A DNA stretch of 64,000 bases from an uncultured Lachnospiraceae bacterium (lineage in GTDB: Bacteria > Bacillota > Clostridia > Lachnospirales > Lachnospiraceae), in the NCBI GenBank assembly GCA_910586725.1, contig CAJUJL010000009.1, positions 1 to 64,000 of the forward strand. Direction: 5' to 3'. Under the pieces are notes generated by a model. The model searched no databases, was not told the origin of the DNA, and saw only the letters and a list, made by a program, of their open reading frames with translations. The position numbers were made by a program, and so were the translations under genes. Below, piece by piece: positions 27,158-35,342 of this stretch. Every line of letters begins with the position of its first letter. Position 1 is the first letter of the stretch.

Positions 27158-28342
27158 ATGGAAGCATATAATGTGTTTAGAGATTTGGCGATTATTATTT
27201 TCGCGGCAAAAATGTTTGGTATTTTGGCAAGAAAATGTAAGGCTCCGCAGGTTGTGGGAGAAATTCTTGCCGGGCTTTTGATTGGGCCGGGCATGCTTGG
27301 GCTTGTGCAGCAGTCTGATTTTTTGGTGCAGATGGCGGAAGTGGGCGTCGTGCTTTTGATGTTTTCCGCGGGTCTGGAAACGGATTTAAAGGAGCTGTTA
27401 AAAACAGGGCCGGTGGCGTTTCTGATTGCATGCGCGGGCGTGTTTGTCCCGCTGCTTGGCGGCACGCTTTTGTATATGGGATTTTACGGAGCGTCGCCCT
27501 GGGGCTCTGAAGATTTTTATATAGCGGTTTTCATCGGCGTTATTATGACGGCCACAAGCGTCAGCATAACGGTGCAGTCGTTAAAGGAGATGGGAAAACT
27601 AAAAGGCCGGGTAGGGACGACGATTTTAAGCGCGGCGATTATTGACGATGTCATTGGAATTATTGTTTTGACGTTTGTCATCGGATTTAAAAATCCGGAT
27701 TCTAATCCGGGAAGCGTTGTGTTTTCCACCGCGCTGTTTTTCCTGATGGCGTTTGCGGTCGGCATCGTTGTTTACCGGGTATTTAAGATACTTGACGACA
27801 GGTATCCCCATACGCAGAGGATTCCGATTTTAAGCCTTGCGCTGTGCTTTTTCTTCGCTTATGCGGCGGAGCATTATTTTGGAATTGCAGATATTACGGG
27901 AGCTTACGTGGCGGGCATCGTGCTTTGCTCCATTCGGGATTCTTCTTACATAGACCAGAAGATGGAAATCAGCTCTTATATGATTTTCGGGCCGATCTTT
28001 TTTGCAAGCATTGGCTTTAAAACGAGCATCGACCATCTCGGCGGCAGTATGCTCTTGTTTTCCGCAGGATTTGTCGTTGTGGCGCTGCTCGCGAAAATCA
28101 TTGGCTGCGGGCTGATGGCAAGGCTTTGTAAGTTTTCGTTTTCGGACAGCTTAAAAATCGGCGTGGGCATGATGACGCGCGGCGAGGTGGCGTTGATTGT
28201 GGCGCAGAAAGGCTTGTCGGTGGGTCTTTTGACGTCGGAATATTTTACATCGGTGATTCTTTTGATTATCGCTTCCAGCGTTTTTACGCCGATTCTGCTC
28301 AAGATTATGTATGCGCGGGAAGATGCGCGGCAGGGCGCGTAG
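27158..28342 (+). CDS. CPA2-family cation/proton antiporter (Na_H_Exchanger)
   Basis: The 394-residue membrane protein has about 12 helices, starting with ILARKCKAPQVVGEILAGLLIGP, the classical KefB/NapA-type N-terminus. The paired acidic site AAIIDDVIGI (near residue 165) marks the transport core. There is no RCK/TrkA-N domain at the C-terminus. It is 31 bases downstream of the Mrp-like genes and ends before a strong terminator, so it is probably the last gene of that operon. Confidence 0.92.
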   Translation: MEAYNVFRDLAIIIFAAKMFGILARKCKAPQVVGEILAGLLIGPGMLGLVQQSDFLVQMAEVGVVLLMFSAGLETDLKELLKTGPVAFLIACAGVFVPLLGGTLLYMGFYGASPWGSEDFYIAVFIGVIMTATSVSITVQSLKEMGKLKGRVGTTILSAAIIDDVIGIIVLTFVIGFKNPDSNPGSVVFSTALFFLMAFAVGIVVYRVFKILDDRYPHTQRIPILSLALCFFFAYAAEHYFGIADITGAYVAGIVLCSIRDSSYIDQKMEISSYMIFGPIFFASIGFKTSIDHLGGSMLLFSAGFVVVALLAKIIGCGLMARLCKFSFSDSLKIGVGMMTRGEVALIVAQKGLSVGLLTSEYFTSVILLIIASSVFTPILLKIMYAREDARQGA

Positions 28343-28398
28343 TGTTGGAGTTTCCGTGATAGAGCAGAAGAGACAGGAGTTGGAACAGCCAGGTATAC

Positions 28399-28443
28399 AA
28401 GGCGCAAAGTCTTCCGAAAGGGGGAGGGCTTTGCGCCTTTTTT
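28399..28443 (+). terminator. Strong intrinsic terminator of the antiporter operon
   Basis: AAGGCGCAAAG (28399-28409) pairs perfectly with CTTTGCGCCTT (28429-28439), followed by T residues. It marks the boundary between the GC-richer operon and the AT-rich island. Confidence 0.9.
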
Positions 28444-28462
28444 GAAAGATTTTTCGTAATAG

Positions 28463-28690
28463 TTAGAAACAGGTATCTTTGGGAGGACATGGATCATTTC
28501 CATAACTGTCTTTGTCACGAATCTGACCGTTGCGTCCATGTATTACTAATTCGCTTTGCTGGTTTATAGCCAGATCACGAGCATAAGCAATAGCGTCTTT
28601 TTGAGTATCGAAATTTTTAGTTGCCCTAAGTGAATTTTCACGTTTTACTTGCCATTGACCGTTGTTTGGTACTACATGTTGGTTTGCCAT
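28463..28690 (-). CDS. DUF2188-family small protein
   Basis: The 75-residue protein starts MANQHVVPNNGQWQVKRENS and has the DUF2188 pattern of a beta-rich 'W-V-x-x-x' strand, an alpha helix (DAIAYARDLAINQ) and ELVIHGRNGQIRDKDSYG. The biochemical role of the family is not known. It is followed downstream by nothing on its strand and preceded by another small gene, and both face away from the RNA candidate at 29008. Confidence 0.8.
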   Translation of the reverse strand: MANQHVVPNNGQWQVKRENSLRATKNFDTQKDAIAYARDLAINQQSELVIHGRNGQIRDKDSYGNDPCPPKDTCF

Positions 28691-28708
28691 AATAATTCCT
28701 TTCTTCGC

Positions 28709-28966
28709 TTAAATGGTTGTATAATGTTTCCAAGGGATTCTTGCCGGATTTATCTTTGCAAGAAAGCGTACAATATCGCGTCTGCCATCATAAATGGGAA
28801 TGCCATGTGAATTTTTAGCCATTAGTATTATTGGAATATTTCCGAAAAATGGGACAAAACCTGTACGTATATTCTCTTTGGAAAGGCTTGTAAGTACCTG
28901 CGGTTTGACTGCTACAATCGCAAATGTAACACCCTGTTCCCTGATTTTTGCACCATGAAAATGCAT
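28709..28966 (-). CDS. Small protein of unknown function, 85 residues
   Basis: An ATG with AGGAGGT upstream (complement of 28974-28980) opens an 85-residue frame. The product is mixed hydrophobic and basic (VTFAIVAVKPQVL, NIPIILMAK, DIVRFLAKINPARIP) with no signal peptide. I do not recognise a family. It is probably co-transcribed with the DUF2188 gene 18 bases downstream. Confidence 0.65.
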   Translation of the reverse strand: MHFHGAKIREQGVTFAIVAVKPQVLTSLSKENIRTGFVPFFGNIPIILMAKNSHGIPIYDGRRDIVRFLAKINPARIPWKHYTTI

Positions 28967-29007
28967 TGGCTTAACCTCCTTTTATATTTACTCGGAAGAG
29001 GCAAAAC

Positions 29008-29120
29008 CTTTCAAAATGATTGCAAACTTTAGCAGAGTGTGTTATGATTCAAATGCGACTTTGAATTTGCGAAAGCATTTTCATTTTGAAAGAGGGTGGT
29101 CTTACAGACCATCTTTTTTT
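29008..29120 (+). ncRNA. Candidate structured small RNA
   Basis: A gene-free stretch folds as a stacked hairpin: CTTTCAAAATGA (29008-29019) pairs with TCATTTTGAAAG (29081-29092), then CTTTAGC pairs with GCGAAAG with one mismatch, and the apex has TTCAAA (29048-29053)/TTTGAA (29060-29065). A terminator follows directly. No coding frame is evident. It may be an independent RNA, or the leader or tail of an unseen transcript; a clear promoter was not found. Confidence 0.5.
29095..29120 (+). terminator. Intrinsic terminator at the end of the RNA candidate
   Basis: An 8-bp stem GGTGGTCT/AGACCATC with a 3-base loop is followed by seven T. No plus-strand gene ends close upstream, which supports a short non-coding transcript. 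Confidence 0.75.
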
Positions 29121-29269
29121 GCCATACAATTAGCAAACTTAAGAATAGAATGCTAACGATCCTGTCTTAAAGATAGCATAGAAAAATTGGAATGTCAATA
29201 ATAAATGTGAAAAAATCACAAATAAATATGAATCAATTTGAAAATAGCTTAAATATCATGAGTTTTGGA

Positions 29270-29299
29270 TTGACTTTGGTGAATAAATCACATTATAAT
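29270..29299 (+). promoter_or_regulatory. Promoter of the RloA/RloB-like pair
   Basis: TTGACT (29270-29275), an 18-base spacer and a perfect TATAAT (29294-29299) lie 41 bases before the ATG at 29341. Confidence 0.7.
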
Positions 29300-29340
29300 A
29301 CATATGCTATATATGTAAAATTGAGAAAGAGGGTATTGCC

Positions 29341-30717
29341 ATGTTGGTTGGATTTTCTGTATGTAATTATAAGTCATTTAAATCTGGACAAAAAATATCA
29401 TTCGAGGCAAGTAAAATTACAAGGCATAAAGAACATGTTATTGTAAAGAAGAATAAGAGAATATTAAAAAGCGGGTTGATTTTTGGAGCAAACGCAGGAG
29501 GTAAAAGCAATCTGGTAAAAGCGATTCACTTTTCCAGAGAAATAATATTGAACGGATTAGATAAAGTGAATTTAAGCAAAAGTCACTTCCGGATTGAGAA
29601 TGATATGTATAAGCAGCCAGGTATATTTGAATATCGTATTATCGTAGGAGATGCGGAGTATTCGTATGGGATCGTTATTTCTTATTTAAACAAGGTTATA
29701 TTAAGTGAATGGTTGATGAAAATAGAGAATTCCAATCTTGAAACATATCTTTTTAATCGAGAAGTTGACGAGAATAATATCAGCCATGCTGAAAGCGAGG
29801 TTGAGTATTCTAATATAGATGAGAAATATAAAATGGATTTCTATTTAGAGGGATTTTCTGAAAATATTACAGAACCTTATAAAAGAAAATCCATATTAAG
29901 CGATATTGCTTTACGAGCAAGTGAAAAGGAAGGTGTATTTGCAGAAATCAGAAAAGTTTATGAATGGTTTGAGGACATTATAATTTTATTCCCAAATTCC
30001 AAGTACAACGGGTTAAATGAAGTGGCGGCGGATGATAGTAAGAAAATATTTTTTTCAAATATGGTAGATTATTTTGACACAGGAATAGAATCTGTTGAGG
30101 GTGAAAGTCAACAAATGAATTTTGACAAAATATTAGATAACATCCCCAGAGAAGATGCTGAAAAAATAAAAATTGATATTTCTAATGCTGCGAATGAACA
30201 TCCAATTATGTTTAGAGTAAATAAACAAGTATTTGAATTGAGAAAAGATGCATACGGAAATATTGTTTATAATAAATTGGTGCTGAATCATGGAAACGAA
30301 GATGATATGTTTGATTATAATGACGAGTCAGACGGAACAAAAAGACTATTTGACCTGATACCTTTATTTTATGAAAACAGGAAAATAAGTTTAATTCTTA
30401 TCGACGAAATTGATAGAAGCCTTCACACAAATTTAACCAGAAAATTTCTTGAAATATTTTATGAGATTGTTGAAGGAAGAGATTGTCAGTTGATTGCCAC
30501 AACGCATGATTCAAATTTATTGGATTTAGAGTTGCTGAGACAAGATGAAATATGGTTTGTAGAGCGTCAGGATGATCATAGTTCGAAAATATTTTCTTTA
30601 AATATATTCAAGGAAAGATTTGATAAAAAAATTGATAAAGAATATTTAATAGGCAGATATGGTGCGATTCCAATTTTTAATGAAAGATTTACATTGGAGA
30701 ATATAGATGACGAATAA
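29341..30717 (+). CDS. AAA-type ATPase, RloA/AbiLi-like
   Basis: The 458-residue protein has a Walker A loop GANAGGKS at residues 49-56, a Walker B with LILIDEIDRSLH near 350-361 and an H-loop IATTHDS near 384, an AAA_15/AAA_21 (OLD/ABC-like) ATPase. With the RloB-like gene that overlaps it by 11 bases it matches the pair known as RloA/RloB or AbiL (AbiLi/AbiLii), an abortive-infection-type phage defence module. The start has GAGAAAGAGGG upstream. The gene is clearly AT-richer than the antiporter operon and likely acquired. Confidence 0.85.
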   Translation: MLVGFSVCNYKSFKSGQKISFEASKITRHKEHVIVKKNKRILKSGLIFGANAGGKSNLVKAIHFSREIILNGLDKVNLSKSHFRIENDMYKQPGIFEYRIIVGDAEYSYGIVISYLNKVILSEWLMKIENSNLETYLFNREVDENNISHAESEVEYSNIDEKYKMDFYLEGFSENITEPYKRKSILSDIALRASEKEGVFAEIRKVYEWFEDIIILFPNSKYNGLNEVAADDSKKIFFSNMVDYFDTGIESVEGESQQMNFDKILDNIPREDAEKIKIDISNAANEHPIMFRVNKQVFELRKDAYGNIVYNKLVLNHGNEDDMFDYNDESDGTKRLFDLIPLFYENRKISLILIDEIDRSLHTNLTRKFLEIFYEIVEGRDCQLIATTHDSNLLDLELLRQDEIWFVERQDDHSSKIFSLNIFKERFDKKIDKEYLIGRYGAIPIFNERFTLENIDDE

Positions 30718-31579
30718 ATACAGGTTAAGTTCGAATGCCTTTGAGCGCGAGAAAGAAGATGAAAAAATAAAGCCACAAAAAATCTTTTTCTTGTCAGTAG
30801 AAGGAAATGCGACAGAAAAAGAATACTTTCAGGGAGTTTCTGCCAATAGACGCCGTTTGGGGATAGATGCGATTGTAGATGTGGAGGTATTGAATCGGAG
30901 TAGAAAAGACACGAACAGCGCGCCTCAGCAGGTGATAGAACTTTTGGAAGAGTACCTTAGATTAAGGGAAAGTGGAAATGAGACATTGATTTCAGATATA
31001 CCAGAGGAATTCGTTCAAAAATATGGGGTGGACTTCATTGAAAATTTTCTCGGTAATGGTACAGGAATTACGAAAAAGCAAAGAAATGATTTTGTAACAG
31101 ATTTGCTTAAAATTGGATATGATATACATTACAGAAAGTATTTAAAAGAATATAATAGTAATTCAGACGAATTTGCAATCCTGATAGACAGAGATGCCAA
31201 AACTCACTCTGAGAAAAATATGCTGGAATGTATTCGACACTGCCAAAAAAATAATTATGCATGTTATATAGCGAATCCTCTTTTTGAGTTCTGGCTGCTT
31301 TTACATTTGTCAGATGTCAAGGAAGAATATGCCGATAGATTAGAGGAGATAAAAGAGAACAAAAAAGTTTCCAATAATCATACGTTTGTGAGTCGGGAAG
31401 TATCAGTAAAGGCAAATCATGGCAAAAGCGGGATTAATTTTAAAAAAAATTATTTGCCTAATTTTAATATTGCAATAGAAAGAGCCAAAAAATTTGCTTC
31501 AGATGAACAGGAGTTGCTTGATCATATAGGATGCAATATTTGGAAACTCCTGGAATTGATGAGGGAGTACAAAAAGTAA
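30707..31579 (+). CDS. RloB/AbiLii-like effector protein
   Basis: The 290-residue protein starts with a short basic/acidic region, then FFLSVEGNATEKEYF with Glu32 and a later LIDRDAK near residue 158, a pattern of a Toprim-like acidic site. NPLFEFWLLLH near residue 190 is characteristic of RloB. It probably acts as a nuclease or nuclease-like effector controlled by the ATPase, but activity is inferred. It ends 7 bases from the convergent XRE gene. Confidence 0.84.
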   Translation: MTNKYRLSSNAFEREKEDEKIKPQKIFFLSVEGNATEKEYFQGVSANRRRLGIDAIVDVEVLNRSRKDTNSAPQQVIELLEEYLRLRESGNETLISDIPEEFVQKYGVDFIENFLGNGTGITKKQRNDFVTDLLKIGYDIHYRKYLKEYNSNSDEFAILIDRDAKTHSEKNMLECIRHCQKNNYACYIANPLFEFWLLLHLSDVKEEYADRLEEIKENKKVSNNHTFVSREVSVKANHGKSGINFKKNYLPNFNIAIERAKKFASDEQELLDHIGCNIWKLLELMREYKK

Positions 31580-31586
31580 TTGGAAA

Positions 31587-32642
31587 TTACATATACTTGC
31601 TAAGCAAATCGAAATATTCCTTTTTGTCCCGTAAAAATGCAAATTTTTCTTCCTTTTCCAGGGCTTCCAAAAGGGTATTTCGTAAGTTTTGGCTAAAATC
31701 TACGGGGAAAGTATTCTTTTTGATATGCGTAAACAGTATGGAATCCGCCAAAAGGCAGGGCTTTGATAAAGAAGCAAGCATGGCTTCTAAGATCCGGAAG
31801 CATTTCTCTGCGTCCCGCTCTTCTACGGCGACGCTCATTGCGACAGACTGCGCGCTGTATTCCCAGTTGTAGACGCCCATGATTTTTTGGGCATAGTCCG
31901 CCAGCTCCCAGGCCCGCCTGGAATCATTTTCCCGGACGGCGGCCGTTGCAAGCTGATCCAGCATCAGAAAAACCTCCTGAATGGAAGCGGAAAGCTTTTG
32001 CTCCAGCAGTTGGGAGGCTTCGCCGTTTTTATTCTGTTTCATATACAGGGAAATCAAAAGCAGACGTTTATCCAGCGATTCATAGTCGGGGAGCGCGGCA
32101 ATCAGCGCGTTTGCGCCGTCGAAGTCGTTGTTTTGAATTTTTTCTGACGCGAGCGCGTATTTTGCCCGGTTTGCGTACAAAACGTCCGTACTGTCTGCGG
32201 CCTGTTCATAAAGCCGTCGGGCGTAATCGCCATATTTCTCATAAAGATTTTTTTCACATGGAATCATCAGCGTAAGGCCGCGCAAAACGGCTGCAAGCTG
32301 ATACAAAAGTTCTCCATGGCCAGGATATTCTCTGGCTTTTTCCTGAATCATCAGAAAGGCTTTTTCTATGCCGTCCGATTTATTCTTTGTGGCTGTTTGG
32401 GCAATTTCATTTAAAATAGAAGCAATGTCTTCTTTTGTTAAAGTCTCCCGAAAGCACAGAAGCGTATTCAAATCTGTTTTTAACAGGCGGGCCAGCGGAG
32501 GAAGGAGTGTGATGTCCGGGTATGTCATGCCGGATTCCCATTTGTTGACCGCGGGCGCCGTTACGCCAAGGCGGGCGGCGACTTGTTCCTGCGTATAGCC
32601 AAGCTCTTTTCGTTTCTGACGGATCCTGTCTTTGATTTGCAT
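31587..32642 (-). CDS. XRE-family regulator with helical repeat C-terminus
   Basis: Residues 1-65 are a helix-turn-helix (TQEQVAARLGVTAPAVNKWESG). The remaining ~280 residues are alpha-helical with TPR-like spacing (for example YQLAAVLRGL, YANRAKYALASEKIQN and LLLISLYMKQNKNGEASQLL). The architecture recalls peptide-sensing or stress regulators of Firmicutes, but no ligand can be assigned. It is monocistronic and GC-richer than the RloAB pair. Confidence 0.85.
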   Translation of the reverse strand: MQIKDRIRQKRKELGYTQEQVAARLGVTAPAVNKWESGMTYPDITLLPPLARLLKTDLNTLLCFRETLTKEDIASILNEIAQTATKNKSDGIEKAFLMIQEKAREYPGHGELLYQLAAVLRGLTLMIPCEKNLYEKYGDYARRLYEQAADSTDVLYANRAKYALASEKIQNNDFDGANALIAALPDYESLDKRLLLISLYMKQNKNGEASQLLEQKLSASIQEVFLMLDQLATAAVRENDSRRAWELADYAQKIMGVYNWEYSAQSVAMSVAVEERDAEKCFRILEAMLASLSKPCLLADSILFTHIKKNTFPVDFSQNLRNTLLEALEKEEKFAFLRDKKEYFDLLSKYM

Positions 32643-32752
32643 GCGAGATTCTCCTTTTTGCTGTCTGATGCTTTTATTATAGCGGGAATTTCTGACGGTG
32701 GCTATTGAATGGATTTTATATTTCCGACCTCCTTTTTTTACCGCCGGTTAAA

Positions 32753-33106
32753 TCAGGAACGCAGACATTCTTCCCATTCTTTTTCTTTGAATCCGACAAG
32801 AATTGTAGAGTCAGAAACCAGAATCGGCCGTTTTATGAGCATGCCGTCCGTTGCTAAAAGCCGATACTGTTCTTCTTCGCTCATATCGGAAAGCTTATCT
32901 TTTAAGCCAAGTCCTTTGTAGAGGTTTCCGCTGGTATTGAAAAATCGTTTCAGCGGCAGGCCGCTTTTTTTGTGCCAGTCTTTCAGCTCTTCAACAGTCG
33001 GGATCTCTTCCCGGATGGGACGCGTTTCGTAGGATATTTTTTGTCCGTCCAGCCAGTTTCTGGCTTTTTTACAGGAGCTGCATTTTGCGTATTCAATCAA
33101 TTGCAT
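32753..33106 (-). CDS. ArsC/Spx-like thioredoxin-fold protein
   Basis: The 117-residue protein has the redox motif CSSC (Cys9 and Cys12) after a short beta strand and the family pattern PIREEIPTVEELKDW and a later ILVSDSTILVGFKEKEW. This is the ArsC/YffB/Spx family. The name arsenate reductase is often given, but no ars genes are near, so the substrate is uncertain. A redox or transcription-linked role is also possible. Confidence 0.85.
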   Translation of the reverse strand: MQLIEYAKCSSCKKARNWLDGQKISYETRPIREEIPTVEELKDWHKKSGLPLKRFFNTSGNLYKGLGLKDKLSDMSEEEQYRLLATDGMLIKRPILVSDSTILVGFKEKEWEECLRS

Positions 33107-33280
33107 AAGGGTTCTCCTTTCATTTCTGTGCGTTTATTATGCCAGATAATTTTAGAAAAAGCAAATGAATCCGTTTGGTTATACGGTTGCACCCTGCCAG
33201 TCCACATTTATGTCCGGATCGTTTCCATTGACTGCCGGACAATGTTTTGTAAAACCATACAGAAAAATGAAGCTGATTAT

Positions 33281-33308
33281 TTGATTTTCTCCCATTATCT
33301 GTTATACT
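33281..33308 (+). promoter_or_regulatory. Promoter of the ATP-grasp gene
   Basis: TTGATT (33281-33286), a 16-base spacer and TATACT (33303-33308) lie 39 bases before the GTG at 33348. A TGTCCGG/CCGGACA dyad lies about 40 bases upstream of the -35. Confidence 0.55.
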
Positions 33309-33347
33309 ATCCCTTATACAAAAAAAGGAGCAATAAAGGAGGTCAAT

Positions 33348-34685
33348 GTGCAGCTTTATGAATTAAATCAGGAATATTGCAAGAACATTGAAATAGAAAA
33401 AGAAGCGCACGCCAAAAGCGCGCAGGATGAGATTGCCTATATCAATGGTTCGACTGCCAAATATCACGGAAGATGCGTCAGCACGCTTTATGTGCCGAAG
33501 ATGTTTACGAAGGAGGACATTGCAAATTTTCACAGCCTGATCCATACGTTGTACGGGATATTTGACAAAGTGATTTCGCAGTACAGAAAGGATGCGTCGT
33601 ATCGCAGCCTGTTTGGGTTTGAAAAAGAACTGGAAGATCTGATTTTACGAAAAATGCGGTATAAAAGCAGGATTCCGATTGCGAGAATTGATATATTCTA
33701 TGATGAAGAAACAAAAGATTTTAAATTCTGTGAATTTAATACGGACGGCTCAAGCGCGATGAACGAGGACAGGGAATTAAACCATGCCTTGAAGCTTACG
33801 CTTGGCTACCGGCAGCTTGCAGAAAAATACTGCCTGGAGACATTTGAACTGTTCGACTCCTGGGCGGAGACGTCGCTTCGCATCTATAGAGAGACAAGCG
33901 GAGCAAAAGAGCGCCCGCATGTGGCGATTGTAGATTTTATGGAAAGCGCGACGAACAATGAATTTGAAATTTTTGCGGAAAGCTACCGTAAATTCGGAGC
34001 GGAATGTGAAATCTGTGAGATTCGCGATTTGCGCTACCGGGACGGAGCGCTTTATGGAAAAGAAGGAAAAGCAATTGATTTGATTTACCGGCGCGCCGTA
34101 ACAAGCGACATTATGAAGCATTATGAAGAAGTAGGCGATTTTCTTGCGGCGGTCAGGGAAGACGCTGTATGCTTAATCGGGGATTTTGTCACTCAGATTG
34201 CGCATAATAAGGTATTATATCGGATTTTGCATCATCCACAAACGCAGAAGTTTTTGACGGAAGAAGAAAACGCATACGTCAAAGCGCATGTGCCGTATAC
34301 GGCGCTTATGACGGATAGTCATCTGCCGTATGAGGAAATCAAAAACGACAAAGACAAGTGGATTTTAAAGCCGCTGGATTCCTACGGTTCCAAAGGCGTG
34401 TTTGCCGGCGTGGAATATGATTCCGCGGACAAATGGATCGAGATCGTGGACGCGCATCGGAGGGAAGGCTATCTGGCGCAGGAATTTCATGTGCCGTATC
34501 AGACGAAAAACATTGATTTTTCCAAAGGAGCGGATACGGATTTTCTGTGGGTGTCCAACCTGACGGGGCTGTTTGTTTATGACGGAGCATTTCAGGGGAT
34601 TTACTCCCGCGTCTCCAGAGGCAAAATAATTTCCACGCAGTACAGTGAAATTGCGCTTCCATCCATTGTCGTCAGGGAGAAATAA
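33348..34685 (+). CDS. Glutathionylspermidine-synthase-like ATP-grasp protein
   Basis: The 445-residue protein matches the GSP_synth family. It carries the catalytic-site pattern FCEFNTDGSSAMNED and, later, WILKPLDSYGSKGVFAG and YLAQEF from the ATP-grasp part. The start is GTG, with AAAGGAGG 6 bases upstream. It probably forms an amide bond between a carboxylate and an amine. Whether glutathione or spermidine is the actual substrate is doubtful in a clostridium. It is followed 20 bases later by a membrane protein gene and then a MATE gene, so these could form one operon. Confidence 0.84.
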   Translation: MQLYELNQEYCKNIEIEKEAHAKSAQDEIAYINGSTAKYHGRCVSTLYVPKMFTKEDIANFHSLIHTLYGIFDKVISQYRKDASYRSLFGFEKELEDLILRKMRYKSRIPIARIDIFYDEETKDFKFCEFNTDGSSAMNEDRELNHALKLTLGYRQLAEKYCLETFELFDSWAETSLRIYRETSGAKERPHVAIVDFMESATNNEFEIFAESYRKFGAECEICEIRDLRYRDGALYGKEGKAIDLIYRRAVTSDIMKHYEEVGDFLAAVREDAVCLIGDFVTQIAHNKVLYRILHHPQTQKFLTEEENAYVKAHVPYTALMTDSHLPYEEIKNDKDKWILKPLDSYGSKGVFAGVEYDSADKWIEIVDAHRREGYLAQEFHVPYQTKNIDFSKGADTDFLWVSNLTGLFVYDGAFQGIYSRVSRGKIISTQYSEIALPSIVVREK

Positions 34686-34705
34686 ACGTAAGGAGGAAAT
34701 AACAG

Positions 34706-35323
34706 ATGAGGGAATTGTTTCAAAGGATAAAATTAGACGTGATTATAGGCGCCATATGCTGTATTTTATTCGGCATAGTTTTGCTGATCTGGCCGGTGGA
34801 GGTGACGACGGTCACCTGCAAGGTGATCGGCGGCGCAATTGCGTTTTTAGGGCTTCTTAAGATAATTGGTTATATCATGAATGCAAAAGAGAAAAACGGC
34901 GTCAATCTGCCGCTTGGCATGGTCCTGTTTTTTGTCGGCGCATGGATTTTCTTAAAGCCGGGAAGCGTCCAGAGCCTGCTTATGATCGGAATAGGAGTCG
35001 TGCTGTTTGTGCATGGATTTGAAGATTTAAAATATGCGGTACAGACAAAGCGGAGCGGATTTGAAAACTGGTGGGTGATTTTTTTGTTTGCGGTTTTGGG
35101 CATGGGGCTTGGAGCCGCCTGTATCGTGGATTGCTTTGGCGTGATTTCCGTTACGACGACGTTTGTGGGCATAGTTTTGATTTATGATGGAATTACAGAT
35201 CTTTGGATTGTTGCAAAGGTGGTAAATGTGACGAAAGAAATAAAAAAAGAGCTGGAAACATTCAAAGATTCCGATATAGAAATTGTGGAAGCGGAAATTG
35301 TGACAGAAGAAGAGACAGATTAG
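34706..35323 (+). CDS. DUF308/HdeD-like membrane protein
   Basis: The 205-residue protein has about six membrane helices with internal repeats (IGAICCILFGIVLLIWPVE and the similar later FVGIVLIYDGITDLW), typical of the HdeD/DUF308 family. The C-terminus is acidic (EIVEAEIVTEEETD). Members in enterobacteria relate to acid stress, but the role in clostridia is unclear. AAGGAGG precedes the ATG. Confidence 0.82.
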   Translation: MRELFQRIKLDVIIGAICCILFGIVLLIWPVEVTTVTCKVIGGAIAFLGLLKIIGYIMNAKEKNGVNLPLGMVLFFVGAWIFLKPGSVQSLLMIGIGVVLFVHGFEDLKYAVQTKRSGFENWWVIFLFAVLGMGLGAACIVDCFGVISVTTTFVGIVLIYDGITDLWIVAKVVNVTKEIKKELETFKDSDIEIVEAEIVTEEETD

Positions 35324-35342
35324 AAAGTGAGATGCATAAGAA

